Positions 14,440-26,274 of a DNA stretch of 64,000 bases are shown here, piece after piece. This DNA comes from Myoxocephalus aenaeus (lineage: Eukaryota; Chordata; Actinopteri; Perciformes; Cottidae). Each line of letters opens with the position of its first letter. The first letter of the stretch is position 1. Where the stretch lies: positions 707,501 to 771,500 of the forward strand of contig JBAMJR010000189.1 in NCBI GenBank assembly GCA_038501785.1. Reading direction: 5' to 3'. A program made the position numbers and the translations under genes. The notes beneath the pieces are model-generated. The model had not been told where the DNA came from. It was given only the letters and a program-made list of their open reading frames with translations, and made no database searches.

Positions 14440-14725
14440 GTCAGCTCTGAGAATGTCAGTGACCTTCCATGATGTCATTAAGCGCTCGTGGCACATCCCA
14501 CAGTGCATTGCCACCTCCAGCCTCTCCAGTTGCGAGCCGGAGAGCTGAACCAGAAACAATGGGTGCAAGATGCACTGTGGGAGAGGCCGCGAGGACTCCA
14601 TGACCATCAAGGAAGGACATGCTTTGCGCACACGGCCCATTGGCACCACTACTTCACAGACAGCTCACAGCACTGCCACTGTATCGTGAGCCACTGTCAG
14701 TTCAGCACCATGGACAGTTCTCTAC
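14440..14725. promoter_or_regulatory. Candidate conserved regulatory block
   Basis: A roughly 290-bp block of higher GC and complexity than its flanks, open in frames on both strands but without protein-like features. It carries the RE1 site at its right end. I infer a regulatory element such as a neural silencer or enhancer. The inference rests on composition and the RE1 match only. Confidence 0.3.
14701..14721 (+). promoter_or_regulatory. RE1/NRSE site for REST (NRSF)
   Basis: Two half-sites, TTCAGCACC and GGACAG, are separated by the canonical two bases. The sequence satisfies every position of the degenerate REST core NTYAGMRCCNNRGMSAG and, by my count, 17 of 21 positions of the classical RE1 consensus. 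The 3' tail after GGACAG is the weak part (TTCT where GC-rich sequence is usual). REST represses neuronal genes in non-neuronal cells, and its sites often lie in first introns. The match is seen directly; binding in vivo is inferred. No second full site was found; a left half-site occurs near 5113-5122. Confidence 0.7.
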
Positions 14726-15779
14726 TCAAATGCATTGGTTCAGCAATATAATCAGAATAGAATGGAACGAACATTTGACTTAATAATACAAAGTAATACA
14801 AGTAATACAAAAGAAATCAGCAATTGCTGTTCGTTGTTATGGTGACCAAACACATCAGCGGGGCGTAAAGTGTTGGTGTAGCAGTTTCTTCATACAAGGT
14901 TATGTTTAGGAATTCTGTATTTCTGTACTGTCAATACGTTTAACATGTTTAGATAATTTGCTCTCCCTTGATGTAAAATGTAGTGTCTAACAAATAGCAG
15001 GTAGATGTTAGGAGAGCGAAGATATCAATAATGAATGGAATTTGGACTATTAATTGTGTTACAAAACTCCCAACATCGATTGGCCCAGTGTAAACTGTTG
15101 CACTCATATTTCATCATTGTAGCTCTGGAGAACATGAAACCAACTTTTTAAATATAATTCTTTTTACAGAGTCAATACACAGTACAGTATTAATGGAAAG
15201 TAAAGTATGTCTACTGTGCCGCGCTGCTACAGTAAGCCTTTTTACTTATGCATTTAAACTGTCTGCTCTTCACTTCCAGTAGCCCACTTTCACTTTGGGA
15301 ATAGAAGCAATGTTTTCTTTGCACTGTTATGTTCTGTATTGCTCAGACTGGATTACTATGACATTTCTTATTCAAGAGCACTGTTGATGTTAATTATATA
15401 TTTGTGTTCCAAAGATACATTTACATTCTAGGTTGTATAACATCTCAGGAATGTCATATTAACAACTTTTATTGTTTGCTACAATTTTTGACCTTCAAGA
15501 TGTGTAACGGTTAAAGCTACGGTCTTTAGACCATCTGTCAGAGGGGTACGCTACAAACTGTAACTTCGAGATAACTGTGGTTACAGCGATGTCCAGTAGT
15601 CTCAGTGAGAGCAACAGTTGGTGCACGCTGTAACACCGTCACTTTTGTAGTGCGCTCCGTTTCATACAACTTGTGTATTCTCCTGAAAACGGTGCGTTTG
15701 GAGGCTCATACGCGCCTCATTCGTTGTGATTCTAAGGACGCTGGTGGCTGCATCAATGCTGTGTAACGTTAAGCTCCTC
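14726..15779. other. Non-coding, no recognised content
   Basis: Mostly AT-rich sequence. The part from about 15500 onward has more CpG and may belong to the hAT fragment whose right end follows, but I could not define its left edge. Confidence 0.4.
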
Positions 15780-15847
15780 CGAATGCACAAAAAAAACATG
15801 GATTGCTGCGTTAACGGATTTATAACGCGTTAACGTGCCCAGCCTGA
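15780..15847. mobile_element. hAT-type element, right terminus fragment
   Basis: The stretch containing ATAACGCGTTAACGTGCCCA matches the inverted terminal sequence typical of fish hAT elements whose end reads TAGGGCTGGGCACGTTAACG. Only this terminus is recognisable; the left end was not found, and the final bases are decayed into the adjoining AT/GT repeat. Family membership is from memory of fish repeats, not a search. Confidence 0.4.
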
Positions 15848-15866
15848 TATATATATAACAAAATAA

Positions 15867-15873
<7 letters not shown>

Positions 15874-15916
<43 letters not shown>
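15874..15916. repeat. (GT)n microsatellite
   Basis: About 21 uninterrupted GT units, preceded by a short AT run that begins in the hAT remnant. Likely length-polymorphic. Confidence 0.97.
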
Positions 15917-15918
<2 letters not shown>

Positions 15919-16426
15919 GCAGCTACACCTTTTACATTTGGTTTTATCTGGTAACAGGATTATTCAGTCAGCAGGGAAACTCAATTGCATATCAAAGGAA
16001 TAAGTAAACAGTTTGACAGTGGCTTGCTCCGTGCACGCAAACAAGCCAAGGCCCAAAGGAGAGCCATGCAGTTGATTCATTGCCTTAGACAGTTACTCTC
16101 CTCAGCCCATTCTGCCTCCACTCTCCCATCTTCTCTCCAGCCAATGGTTTCTGAGGGAGTGGGAGGGTTTCAGAACCTTGGCTAGCTCCTGTTCCTGGAC
16201 TGCTGCTCACTCTCCCTCTGCCATTTTTTCCCACTGAGGAGCTGTTCTTTCAGCACCTAGTTGCACACACTTCCCAGCACAGCGCTCACTTTCTGTGTAT
16301 GCCTGTACCATAGACGTGGCATGCATACCTGGAGTCTGTGGTTGTTAGAGCTCCCTAGACAGCTCCCTACAGAAGGACTGCAGCTGTGGCTTTTTTTATG
16401 ATGGATTAGAGGTGTGTATCTTAGCA

Positions 16427-16428
<2 letters not shown>

Positions 16429-16487
<59 letters not shown>
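16429..16487. repeat. (TG)n microsatellite
   Basis: About 29 perfect TG units. It lies some 510 bp from the previous GT array. The Cys-Val run encoded across it is a by-product of the repeat. Confidence 0.97.
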
Positions 16488-16489
<2 letters not shown>

Positions 16490-17624
16490 AGGGGGACTTG
16501 AACTGCACATGTTTGAACTATGCACCAATCTTTTTCTCCCTCTCTGCCTCTACCTTTCTCCCTGTAATTTTGAGTCTGGTTTGGCCCAGTCGTTGTTTAC
16601 CTTCCTGACAGTATTTACAATAATTGTATTCACTGCTGTTGCAGAAATTAATGGCAGGTCTCAGGAAGTAAACAGCCATGAAACGACCCAGTCAGGCCCG
16701 TCTCTAAATACAATATACAGGTTGTTTATTTATGCGTGCGAGTGTGGGCTGGTGGTGGCTTAAGCTGCCGTTTTTTTTATTAATTATTGACTTGTGTGAA
16801 GCTGGTGGGAAGGGTTTGCTGCCCTTGTGGGATAGCACTACTATGATTATGGCTGATTTACAGCCCTCAGCCTTTCTAGTGATGACTGTGCAGGACTCTC
16901 CTCTGCATTCAGCATATCTTTTTTTTGTCTTTTTTTTCTTCTAAATCAAGCCAGACTTGATACGGGCATAATAGAGGCTTAGGGCGAGAACTGCTGACTG
17001 GAGCTCATTGATGTTTTGGCTGCTGGTTTTGCGTCAGGTCATGGTGTAAATACTGATGAGGTCATGGAGTGTCACGCCCAAGCCTCTTAGTGCACTTAAG
17101 GTAGCTGCGGAATATCTATGTAAGCTCTTTTAAAGTGCATAGACTTTGACTGATGGCATGTGCAACTTCTGAAGTTTTTCAGTGAAGGAAATATGGTAGT
17201 GATTTATGGAATATCGTAAGATAGCAATTGTGCCCAGTTTGCATTTACAGTACAGCACCATGGTGTGTCTGTGTGTAAGAGTGTAAAAATGTATTGAAGA
17301 GATTACACCATCTTAGACAATATTGTTTAAAGTATTAAGCATATAGGATTCATTGTTCACAAAAATTCCAGGAATGCTTGTTTCAGCAAGAATGATCACA
17401 TCCTTCAGACTGCCTACAAGTCCTTTTTGAGAAAGTGCAATGTGCATATGAATGCGTATAAGTTTATGTGTGTACATTTTGTGTATGCCCAGTTGATCCC
17501 TTGGACCACATGTGACCTTAGGAAGGGTAAAGTCAGTATGCTGATGTGGCAGCTAATGCCGATCCCACCCCTGCAGATGGTCCCGATAGGCCACGACGTT
17601 GTATGAGGACAGCTGCTGGGTGTC

Positions 17625-17629
<5 letters not shown>

Positions 17630-17664
<35 letters not shown>
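17630..17664. repeat. (GA)n microsatellite
   Basis: About 17 GA units followed by an imperfect GAGTGAGAG tail. Confidence 0.95.
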
Positions 17665-17667
<3 letters not shown>

Positions 17668-19554
17668 GAGTTGAAGGCAAGGGAGTATAAGGTTGCATTT
17701 ATGTTTGTGCTGTGTGCTGTACCTCATACCATATATCTACAAAATGTCAACTGTTCAAGATCTATGAAAAATGGCCTTGCATTGAGCTTCATTGGAATGC
17801 ATTTTCATGCATATTGCAACAGTATTCATATTCGCATGAAGACAAATACAATGGTGCATCATCTCTGCAGCAACTCTAGCTGTGTGATGTTTGTTCATCT
17901 GTGGAGCAATAGCGACCCTACTCAACGCTAGGGTGGACTTATGTGTTAAAGTGAAAGAGAACTTAGGGAAAAATGAAAGAGAAGTGACGGCAATAAAATG
18001 AAATGAGAGAGTGGGGCAAGGTAATGGAAGTGGTTTGGAGGAGACCAGATGAATCGGTAAGACGGAGGAATGAATGCAAGGGGATGAACAGGGGGAGAGA
18101 AAATGTTTCCTCTCTCCACTTAACACAGTCAGAGTCTAGAAAAAGAGACAGAGAGGGAATGAGGTTTGGTGAGGGTGCAGAGAGCAACCTGTGGTTTGAC
18201 ATTGGCTCACCTTGGCTGCCAGTCAGTTGGAAGGAGGGGTCATCTGTCTCCCCCTGGTCCACTCCCTGCTGTTATAATGAATTTACTGAGGCTTTGGGAA
18301 TGGCTAATGCACTTGTTTATTGAGGTAGGAAAACAGGTGGCTGCAATATTCACCTCTAGCAGTCGTCTCCAGCAGGGGAACACAATAGTCCCTCAAGCTG
18401 GGGCGCATGTGCAGTTTGGTTGCATTGTGCAGTTTGAATCCAAATCATGACCTTTGGTATGTGTCCCCTGAGCTTCCTGTCATTCACCCTGGCTCATATA
18501 GTATCTTAGACAGTGCATCATCATTCTGTGAGAAATTCCAGCTTCACAGGTTAGTGAAGAGAACGGTCCCGTGGTAATACTAATACCCAGATGAATCACA
18601 TGTGGGTTGGGGCTTTCCTTTCCGCTCTGTCTGCCCGCCTCCTCGAATGGCCTATTGCTACCAAAGCATCCCATCCTTCATTCATATGCTCTGCTGACTG
18701 TGCTGCGTCAAGCAGGCAGCCCGCAAACACAAGGGGATGTATCCACAGAGAGATTGGACGGTGAGCTGCAGGGTGCAGGGGCAGTTGCGGGAAGGGATTT
18801 GGAGGAGCGACGAGAATGTGGCTGTCATCTGTTAGAGGAGCAGGGAGAGATGGGAGGGAGACAATAAGTCCCAAGTGCCAAGAGGGCACGCAATATGCCT
18901 CCATGCAACGTGAGCGGGAACATATCCCACAGTCATGGTTACGCCAAGGATGAGAGGCAAGGAGAGCCAGCAGAGGCAGAGAAAGAGAGAAAACGAGGGA
19001 CTAAATCCCGAAACGGAGACCTTTACCTCCTGTGCAGTGTTAAATGCTAAACATGTTTCTGCTTACTGGAGAGCATGGCTTTCACAACCCTTCAGGCATT
19101 TTCCTTGCCTCTGACTCCTGAGAGGAGGAGGAGGAGTGGGTATGTCAGAGCTAGCTGTGGGCTGCTTGCCTGCCTGAAATTGCTATCTATCTCCCTTGCC
19201 TTCTTTCCCTGGCTATTGTTCAGTTCATAAAACATATATATATATTTTTTTTCTCTTTCCAAATTGTTTCTTCTTCTCTTAAGCACAGTGGAGCACTTAA
19301 AATATGCATTGGTTCAAGTTGAGTGATCAAACTGACAGGACCGACTCTGACAAGATGGACCGAGAGCATGGCATTGCTAGCAGATGTATAATATGATATA
19401 CATAATATAACAGAGTTACAGAATGATTGACATATTCCTCTATGTCAGGTTGCTGGATTCAGTATGTTAGTGTATGACTGGTAATGAAATAAAGAGACTG
19501 TTCATCTTCTTGTGGCTTCATCCACTGCAAATTGTATTTCAATTCAGCAATGAC

Positions 19555-19556
<2 letters not shown>

Positions 19557-19616
<60 letters not shown>
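19557..19616. repeat. (TA)n microsatellite
   Basis: About 30 perfect TA units, self-complementary and therefore able to form a cruciform or hairpin. Expect length variation and assembly uncertainty. Confidence 0.97.
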
Positions 19617-19618
<2 letters not shown>

Positions 19619-20039
19619 AATTTGACTGGAATGTGTCACTAAAAGGAAGCTATTGAAGTGATGGAAACAGAATGAACGTGCACCTAAAATCTACTGAAAT
19701 ATGCACAAATGCTTTTGACTTTCCCTTTGCACAAGAGGAACAGTTTGTGTAACGCTAGATGAAGCATCAACTGGTCTCTAAAAACAACGTGGGGCCACGC
19801 AAAGGCCATTGTGGGTGTTCTGGCAGTCCTGTGATGGCCCCTTCCACACTGCCGGAATGGTACAGTCCTAGTTTCACCTGTTAGCTGCGAGACAGTGGGA
19901 TTAGCCTGGACTAATTTGGCACGTGTTGCGGTGCTTCAAAGAAGATGCAAACTGCTTATACATAAAACAAAAACTATGGAGGAAGACACAGCAAGACGTT
20001 TACAATAGCATATATATTTTGTACAAGTGAACAGTCGGC

Positions 20040-20167
20040 TCGAAGTGCGAAATGTTCGGTATTAAGTGCCCCAAACTGCGAGTTTAATTGTCACTGAACT
20101 TGAAGCTTGAATACGAGGCGTCTTTAAGACGGAGCTGGAAGATGAACACGACCAGAACGTCAACCTG
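20040..20167 (+). other. Weak candidate first exon with start codon
   Basis: A moderately CpG-rich block ends in CAACCTG followed by GTAAGTG, a strong donor consensus with its GT at 20168-20169. A TATA-like run sits at about 20009-20018. An ATG at 20142 would open eight codons (MNTTRTST) before the donor, phase 2. Nothing identifies a protein, and a strong donor alone occurs by chance, so the left edge and the exon itself are tentative. Confidence 0.2.
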
Positions 20168-23100
20168 GTAAGTGTTTTTTTTTAGCTCAACTTTTATGAT
20201 GTCGTCCTCTCCTTTCGAGTAAAATTATAAACGGACCCGTGTGTTTGTAGTTAACTCATTGAAACTTGGTGTGGGCGTTACAGTGGGGACATATTTTTTT
20301 TCCACAAAGTTATCATGTTAAGGAGTTTTTAAAGCATATTATATCGCCATTTTGTTCAACTAAACACGGTCAGCGCCAAAGAAAAAAGGACTTACGAAAA
20401 ACTATTGTCCAGAGCAATAACACCGTCACAACAAGTTGTGTGTTAACTACATTGTAAAAACAGCGTCATGGCTTCTACTAAGTTGGATAAGTGCCTACCT
20501 GTGTGTGCAAAAACATGTACGGTTGTGTAACGGGACGAGGCTGACGTCATAGGAAACTTGGCTACTTTATGCCAGAGTAAAACTCACAGGTGGTTTCATT
20601 TGTAGCTAATTAGAGCTCTGCGCGATAAAGCTGGAACTATGCTGGCAATTATGAGTTCACCAAACTGCATTATAATAAGTACTACTTTTCTTCTGTCAAT
20701 GCTTGCACAGTGCTACTAGTGGGGATTTACCTTTTTTTATAATTGAATTTGATTGGCCACATAGCACTGGATGTGATGCTTGTGAGAAAAGTGTGTGTGT
20801 GTGTGGGGAGGAGCTAATCACTCATATTCCTATACTGTGTGCATGTGTGCTGTAATGATGAAATAATCAATGAACTCCATTATTTTTGCAAGGAAGTGCG
20901 GAAGTTTAGAAAAGTGATAAGAAGTATGGTTTTAGATCAAGCCAGAGCAGGGTTTTGAGTGCATTAGAGTGCCATAAAACATAGGGGTTCAGCCGTGGTG
21001 GCTCATCAGGGATGTCATGACTGGACAAGCAACATCTTGAACATAAAACATGCCCAGCGATGCCGAATGAAAAGGTCAATCATCTCTGGATGTATGCTTC
21101 ATTGATTTCTACTCTGAACTCGGGGTCATCTTACTCGGTTGCGGGAATGTGCTGCTGTACACCCGTGCATCGTCTTAATGCTCGTAGCCTAGAGGTTTCT
21201 GTGTGTCTGTTTGTCCAACAGTAGATGTGCTCAAAGTTTTGTCTGTGTGTGAGTGACTAAAGGTGTTGTGTGTGTGAGTATGAGTAGATGGAAGAGAGTA
21301 TTCATGGATCCTAGCCTCTGGGCAGGAAACATCATCTTTTCTTGTTTACAGGAAAGGGATGTCTCAAATTGTAGGATGCCTTTTGCAGCGATGCTGCCCA
21401 TTGGTATGTGAAGGCTTTGTAATTGAATTAGCCCAGGCCTTATGGCCTAACGTTGGAGGCACGCTGAGTTCCAACGCAACACTGCTTTCTCATTATTTGT
21501 GAAAGGAGCTCAGGAAGAATCGCATGTTGAACTGCGTGTACTTGTTAGAGATGGGGAAGACATTGCGGTGCCTTGTGTATTTTTGTGGGAGAAAATGCGT
21601 CTGTTTGTGATTTTGACATCAAAATGCATCCACTTTCTTATACTCCCCTGAGTTGACCTTGTCCTGCCCCTGTACCACATGTGGTGGTTAGTGATGGGTC
21701 TGGCTGGGTGCTAGTTCTACCTCAGTGCTGGATGTGGCGATGATTGCTTCATCATCAGGCTGTGTGTAAATCTGGGAATATTTAACTGCTGTCAGACATG
21801 TCCATCAACCAAAGCTCTTGGGGCACTTGGGGAGCTTGACAACTGGTGTGGCTTATCCAGCAGAGAGCAGGTGTGTGTGTTCAACAGGTGAATATATTGT
21901 GGCAAAAGTACCATATGCATCAAGAATACATTCCCAATCAGTGTTATTTTGCATTTGGCACCAACTCATGCCAGTATGGAGGCACATATAAATTGAAATT
22001 CTTTAATCTGTCTGTCCGTCTGACTGACTGACCTCGCTCACACGTATCCATGCTTGCACAGGTGATTGCCCACAGGTGCTGGCTACAGCTCAAAATGCAG
22101 GGGCATAGTCATGTATTTCAATAGGCCTTCTGTCAGTTTAGCATAGTTTAGCATAGCCACCTGAGGATTGAAGAAAATAATGGATGCAGATTTGCCATTA
22201 CAGAGATATCAGCTAAACAGCACGTTGCCTCCCCTGATCAACTGCCTGTGCTGTATTACATCACTCTGAGGTAAAAGACCGCAGCCCATCCATCTAATTC
22301 CCTTACAGTTCCATTCAGATGGATTTTTTGTTCTTATAGGCATCTCCTCTGTGCTGCTGTATGTGCAAGGGGATGTGTGCATTTGCATGTCTCTGCTTTT
22401 GCATTTACTTATTGGCTGCTTTCCCCAGCTTTCTTTTTTGCAATCCAACCCAACGGCTCATCACACAAAATATGCTTAAGACACATTTCTGCCTCACACA
22501 ATGCGGCCACAGTAATACATTCACCTCTAATGGCCTACCATCGTTCCGGTAGACGGTGGTTGGAAATGGTGGTACTGTGGAGGATGTCAGTGTGTATAAT
22601 GAGGATTAAATCATGGCTGGGTCGGGAGCATTCGGAGCACAGTGTTGAAACACTGCTGTGGTTTGGGTTTAGTGTGTGCACACTTGCACAATGAAGAAGC
22701 CAAGTATTTAAGGCCCCACAGCATTGCAGACAAATGCATAAGTAAGATGTCATTGTGCATAATTTAGCACGAAAAGGCACTTTTTAGCTGTGTGAATTGG
22801 ATGTCTGCAATTGTAATGAAGTTAGGGTTCACTTGACTTGAATAGGTCTGCATGTAGGCAAACCTATAGATGTAAACTGCAAATGATAGTGTAGTATGTG
22901 ATGTGGTATATGGTATATTCTTATATATAAAAACATAAGAAGGCGTAAGGGAAGAGGAAGTGGACAAGAATGGAGGAAAAAATTGGTGAGACTGGAGGTT
23001 GGACAGAGGGTCCATCTAAAGTGGAGTTTAAATTCCCTGGTGACTGACAAACGTACTCTGTGTTAGACTCCTGAAAGAGAAACGGGGAGAGAAAATTGAT

Positions 23101-23619
23101 ATAATTTGATATTCAAATAAAAAGCTTGTACTTTACAGTCCCTCTGGCTTTCTCTCAACAACTGGCCTCTTCATCCTTCGCTATCCTCTTATTCTTCCTC
23201 TGATTTCTCTGACTGTCTGTTGTGTATCTCCTCCCCCACTGAGTGTGTTTTAACACTGTCCTATTTCAAGGCAAATGGAGCTTGAGGGGCATTTTGACTC
23301 TCACGGGCAACGACTGTGTTTAATTGTGGCGCATCCAGCAGAGGGGACAAGAGACTTTACACTTTGTCTCTCCGTCTTTGTCCCTATCTATGTTGTCAGT
23401 GTTCTTTTTTTCATTTGTCTTCCTCATTCCGGTTTGGCTTTTTAATGTAGTCTGTTATTTCCATTAATGTTTAATTAATATATCAGGTACATCTGAATAA
23501 GATTACAATAAATTGGCGATAACATCTGTTCCGTTGGTATGAATTTGTCTATGAATGTGTATGGGAGTGTTAATGAAGCAGCTTGAATGCTGTGTAGTCA
23601 TTCAACAGTCAATCGGTAT
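20168..23619. other. Non-coding, no recognised genes
   Basis: A short GT run lies at about 20791-20805, and a small tandem doublet of AGTTTAGCAT lies near 22135-22155. No credible coding exon or transposon was seen. Confidence 0.4.
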
Positions 23620-23870
23620 TAGGGCAGTCAAAATTTGCCTAAAATGAATATTTGTTCCTAAAAAAACTAAATTAAAAAAATCTATCATTTTGCACGTAAT
23701 GTCCATAACACTGTGTCCTAACTGACCGTGAGCAAAGCAGCATTCTTCAGCTGATCTTTCAAGTTAATCGATTTGACAGACTGCAATGGACGAGTAACTG
23801 CTGATTTTGTGAAGCGAAAATTAGGATTTATCGATACGATACCTCCTCATTTCACTACCAAAACCTAAGT
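23620..23870. mobile_element. hAT-like terminus fragment
   Basis: Starts with TAGGGCAGTCAAAATTTGCC, close to the reverse complement of the right end of the small MITE at 50623-50844, followed in both by TGAATATT. The right end was not found, so the end coordinate is approximate. Probably a truncated non-autonomous hAT. Confidence 0.4.
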
Positions 23871-24644
23871 AAGATGGCAATTGGCTGGAGGGAGCTCGCC
23901 TCGATGTTTAAATATTAAATGTATGTTTTCTGTAAATGGTACAATCGTTGGAAGAGAGCAAGTTCAACTCACCCATCTTTTAAGTAGTTGCGTCTCCAGT
24001 CTGATTTTGAGTGCACCGCTGATAAGTGAATGGTTTAAACATGACATAACATAACGCTTGCCGTTAGGACCATAGATTGTATATAAGAAGTAGACCTAGT
24101 TAAAATGAAAATTAACTTAAATGCATAGCTTTAATGTTCAACTAAAGGGTCTAAGTAAACTAAACAAGCAGCTAGCACAGGCTGTTTTCCCCTTCTCTAG
24201 GATGCATCACCCACAGTTGGCCAGTATTTGGTCTGGCAAATGACTGATCTGTTTATATCTGCTCGGCAGCAAGTCATTATGGCCGCCTGCCGCTTGGGCG
24301 ACATGTCCCTCCCTGTGTGGTGTTCCCGAGGACATTCATCAAATGCCTAATGGCCAAAACAGGCCAGGCCACACTCTCCTCGATACTTGTGGTTTTTGGC
24401 GAACATGTCAACAATTGCAGATGGAAAGAAGATGGAAGACCAATTACAATCCTAAATCCCTACTTGTATCCTTGGCATGCACCTTTTACTAACAAATGTT
24501 GAGATGAGGAAACCTTACACACTTTGCTCATTCTCATGTTTAGTTTCTATCAAAATGCATTGTGATGGGGAACAAATAAATAAATGTTGTTGCAGAACTG
24601 TTTATGGAAATTGAAGGTTTTTGGCTCTAGAAATGAGTGTTGGG
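23871..24644. other. Non-coding, no recognised content
   Basis: No ORF with protein-like features and no clear repeat boundary. A short motif near 24069-24091 (CATAGATTGTATATAAG) resembles a phrase common in fish genomes, but no element could be outlined. Confidence 0.35.
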
Positions 24645-24900
24645 TAGTGATGTGTCCTTTCGCGTCGAGGCTTCGATGCGTGTGTCGAGTAATCAAGGTA
24701 GATTTACGTATGTGGTGACGTTCGAAGCCTTGTGAGCCGGCTGTACCACGTGACTGATTCAGAAAATGGTTTGTGGGTTTGCCGTACGATTTTAAATATA
24801 AGGGGCAGTGAAACTCAATGGATTTCCCCCCTTCCTCTCTGTACCCAGCTTCATCTGTGCCTGTGAAATGTTATTTTTTAAAGCAGGTGAAATAGTCTCA
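24645..24900. mobile_element. Possible hAT-type MITE fragment
   Basis: Begins TAGTGATGTGTC, followed by CpG-rich imperfect palindromic text (TCGAGGCTTCGATGCG, then GTTCGAAGCC). This layout resembles fish hAT termini of the TAGTGATG type. No right end or target duplication was identified, so the boundaries are guesses. Confidence 0.3.
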
Positions 24901-25023
24901 AAAAGCCCAGCACTGTGGAAAAGTTATTTTTATAAAAATGAATAAAATGGACACATCAACATGGACTAGCGGAGCTGAGGCTCGAACCACCGATCCCCTG
25001 ACTGGAAGACGGGTATGCTAACC

Positions 25024-26247
25024 CAGTGTTTCCCCTAGGTTTACAGCTTCGGGGGGGGGGGGGGGGGGGGGGGAAGACACGGACGGACAGACAGACAGAC
25101 GGACATACTACATAGTGGTACCTCACAGTACTACAAAGTAATACCTCACAGTTTATTTTACTAGAATAAAGAACATTGCAATCCCTTTCAAGTAAACCAG
25201 ATCGCTCCATCAGACAAAAAAAGTGCAATCACTGTGTTAGGAAAATGAAAATAAAGTTAAGCAAAAAAAAACTAATATTTGAGTTACTAGTAAATATCTT
25301 ATTGTGGAAAACAATTAGCAATTGTTTTGCCAAACAAAACAGAATGAGTGCAGATATGTGAGCATCATGTTGTATCAGTATTAGTGGCTGCAGTGAGCTG
25401 CTTTCCTCTACAACTCTTTATAAACAGGGTTGTAGATTTGATACGGCTCTCAATTCATGCTCAATGTTGATCTGAGATCTGTATGGTGATGAGAGACGCA
25501 ATAGCGGGATAGACGACTTCACAGAGATTTCATAAATCAGCTTTTGGCAAAATGCCAGGAAATCGGCGATTCGCGCATGCGCAGCGTAACCTGTTAACGC
25601 CGTACGGTGAACATTTAAAATCAGCATTTCCTCTTGCGTCCCACCTGTAATAAATACCGCCCCAGTTTGATAAACACTGACTTAAAGGAAACATGGTGTT
25701 CATTTATTTTAATGACCACCATAAAGTGAGCAGGCTTTATCACTGCAGTGTGTTTTTCTGGCTTTTGGAAGAATATTTCCAGAGCCTTGACATGCGAAGT
25801 CAGAAACGTCATTTATGGAGCTCCGCAGGCTGTTTATCTTCACCTGCAAATACATTAACTGTTAGGCTTTAAAAGTGATAGCTCGTAGCTTAAAATAGTG
25901 ATAGCTTAAAGCAGCAAATCCCATCGTGAAAAGCACGCAACATATTTTTCGCCGCTCTATCTCTGTCTCTCTCTGTCCGCTGTGTCTCACCTGTGTGCAG
26001 CGCATCGGGGCGGAACTCCGCCGTGCACGACACCAAGAGCAGAGAAGAGTGTTAACGCGACCATTTAGAGACAGAAATTACATGCTGTCGTGCAGATAAG
26101 ATCAATAAAATACGGCCGTTTAGTTTGTTTAATAACAGAACAATGTGTAGACCTGTTTTATAGGAAAGAGAACCTTAATGACTTCTGTTATCTGGCGCTT
26201 TAGAAAAAATTACATGGGGGCGGCGGGTTTCTTCAGGGGAAACACTG
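25024..26247. mobile_element. Non-autonomous hAT element, 1.2 kb
   Basis: Terminal inverted repeats start CAGTGTTTCCCCT and end AGGGGAAACACTG. The flanks share GCTAACC (25017-25023 and 26247-26253, overlapping the terminal base), matching the hAT target-duplication size within one base. The interior has no transposase motif that I can see. A 23-bp G homopolymer lies just inside the left terminus. The element landed inside a SINE head, giving a clear relative age: SINE first, hAT second. Confidence 0.75.
25051..25073. repeat. Poly-G tract of 23
   Basis: An uninterrupted 23-bp G run, with a short (GACA)-type run following at about 25084-25100. Long poly-G is G-quadruplex-prone and a common place for sequencing error, so its length is doubtful. 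Confidence 0.9.
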
Positions 26248-26274
26248 CTAACCACTGAGCCACAGTCACATCAC

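Larger units (their letters stand above)
15917..19556. other. Non-coding with several microsatellites
   Basis: Contains the (GT)n at 16429-16487 and (GA)n at 17630-17664 listed separately. Apart from these no transposon, RNA gene or credible exon was recognised. Open frames across the repeats are artefacts of periodic sequence. Confidence 0.45.
24951..26274 (-). mobile_element. tRNA-headed SINE fragment split by a hAT
   Basis: Read on the minus strand, the segments 26274-26248 and 25023-24951 join into a tRNA-like head: a box-A-like TGGCTCAGTGGTTAGC, a box B GGTTCGAGCC (at 24979-24988), then CATGTTGATGTGTCC. The last phrase recurs in part in the plus-strand SINE at 49.2 kb. The SINE body and tail are missing, so this is a head-only copy. 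It is interrupted near box A by the hAT at 25024-26247. It is a retroposed repeat, not a functional tRNA gene. Confidence 0.6.

Noticed and set aside
16428..16763. 111-codon ORF beginning with a Cys-Val run
   Set aside because: The first third is the (TG)n microsatellite, and the remainder has no protein-like features.
18250..18270. CTCF-like motif (CCCCCTGGTCCAC)
   Set aside because: Only a partial match to the core by eye; not enough to call.
24979..25011. tRNA gene on the minus strand
   Set aside because: Boxes A and B are present, but the copy is split by a hAT and continues into SINE sequence, so it is a SINE head.
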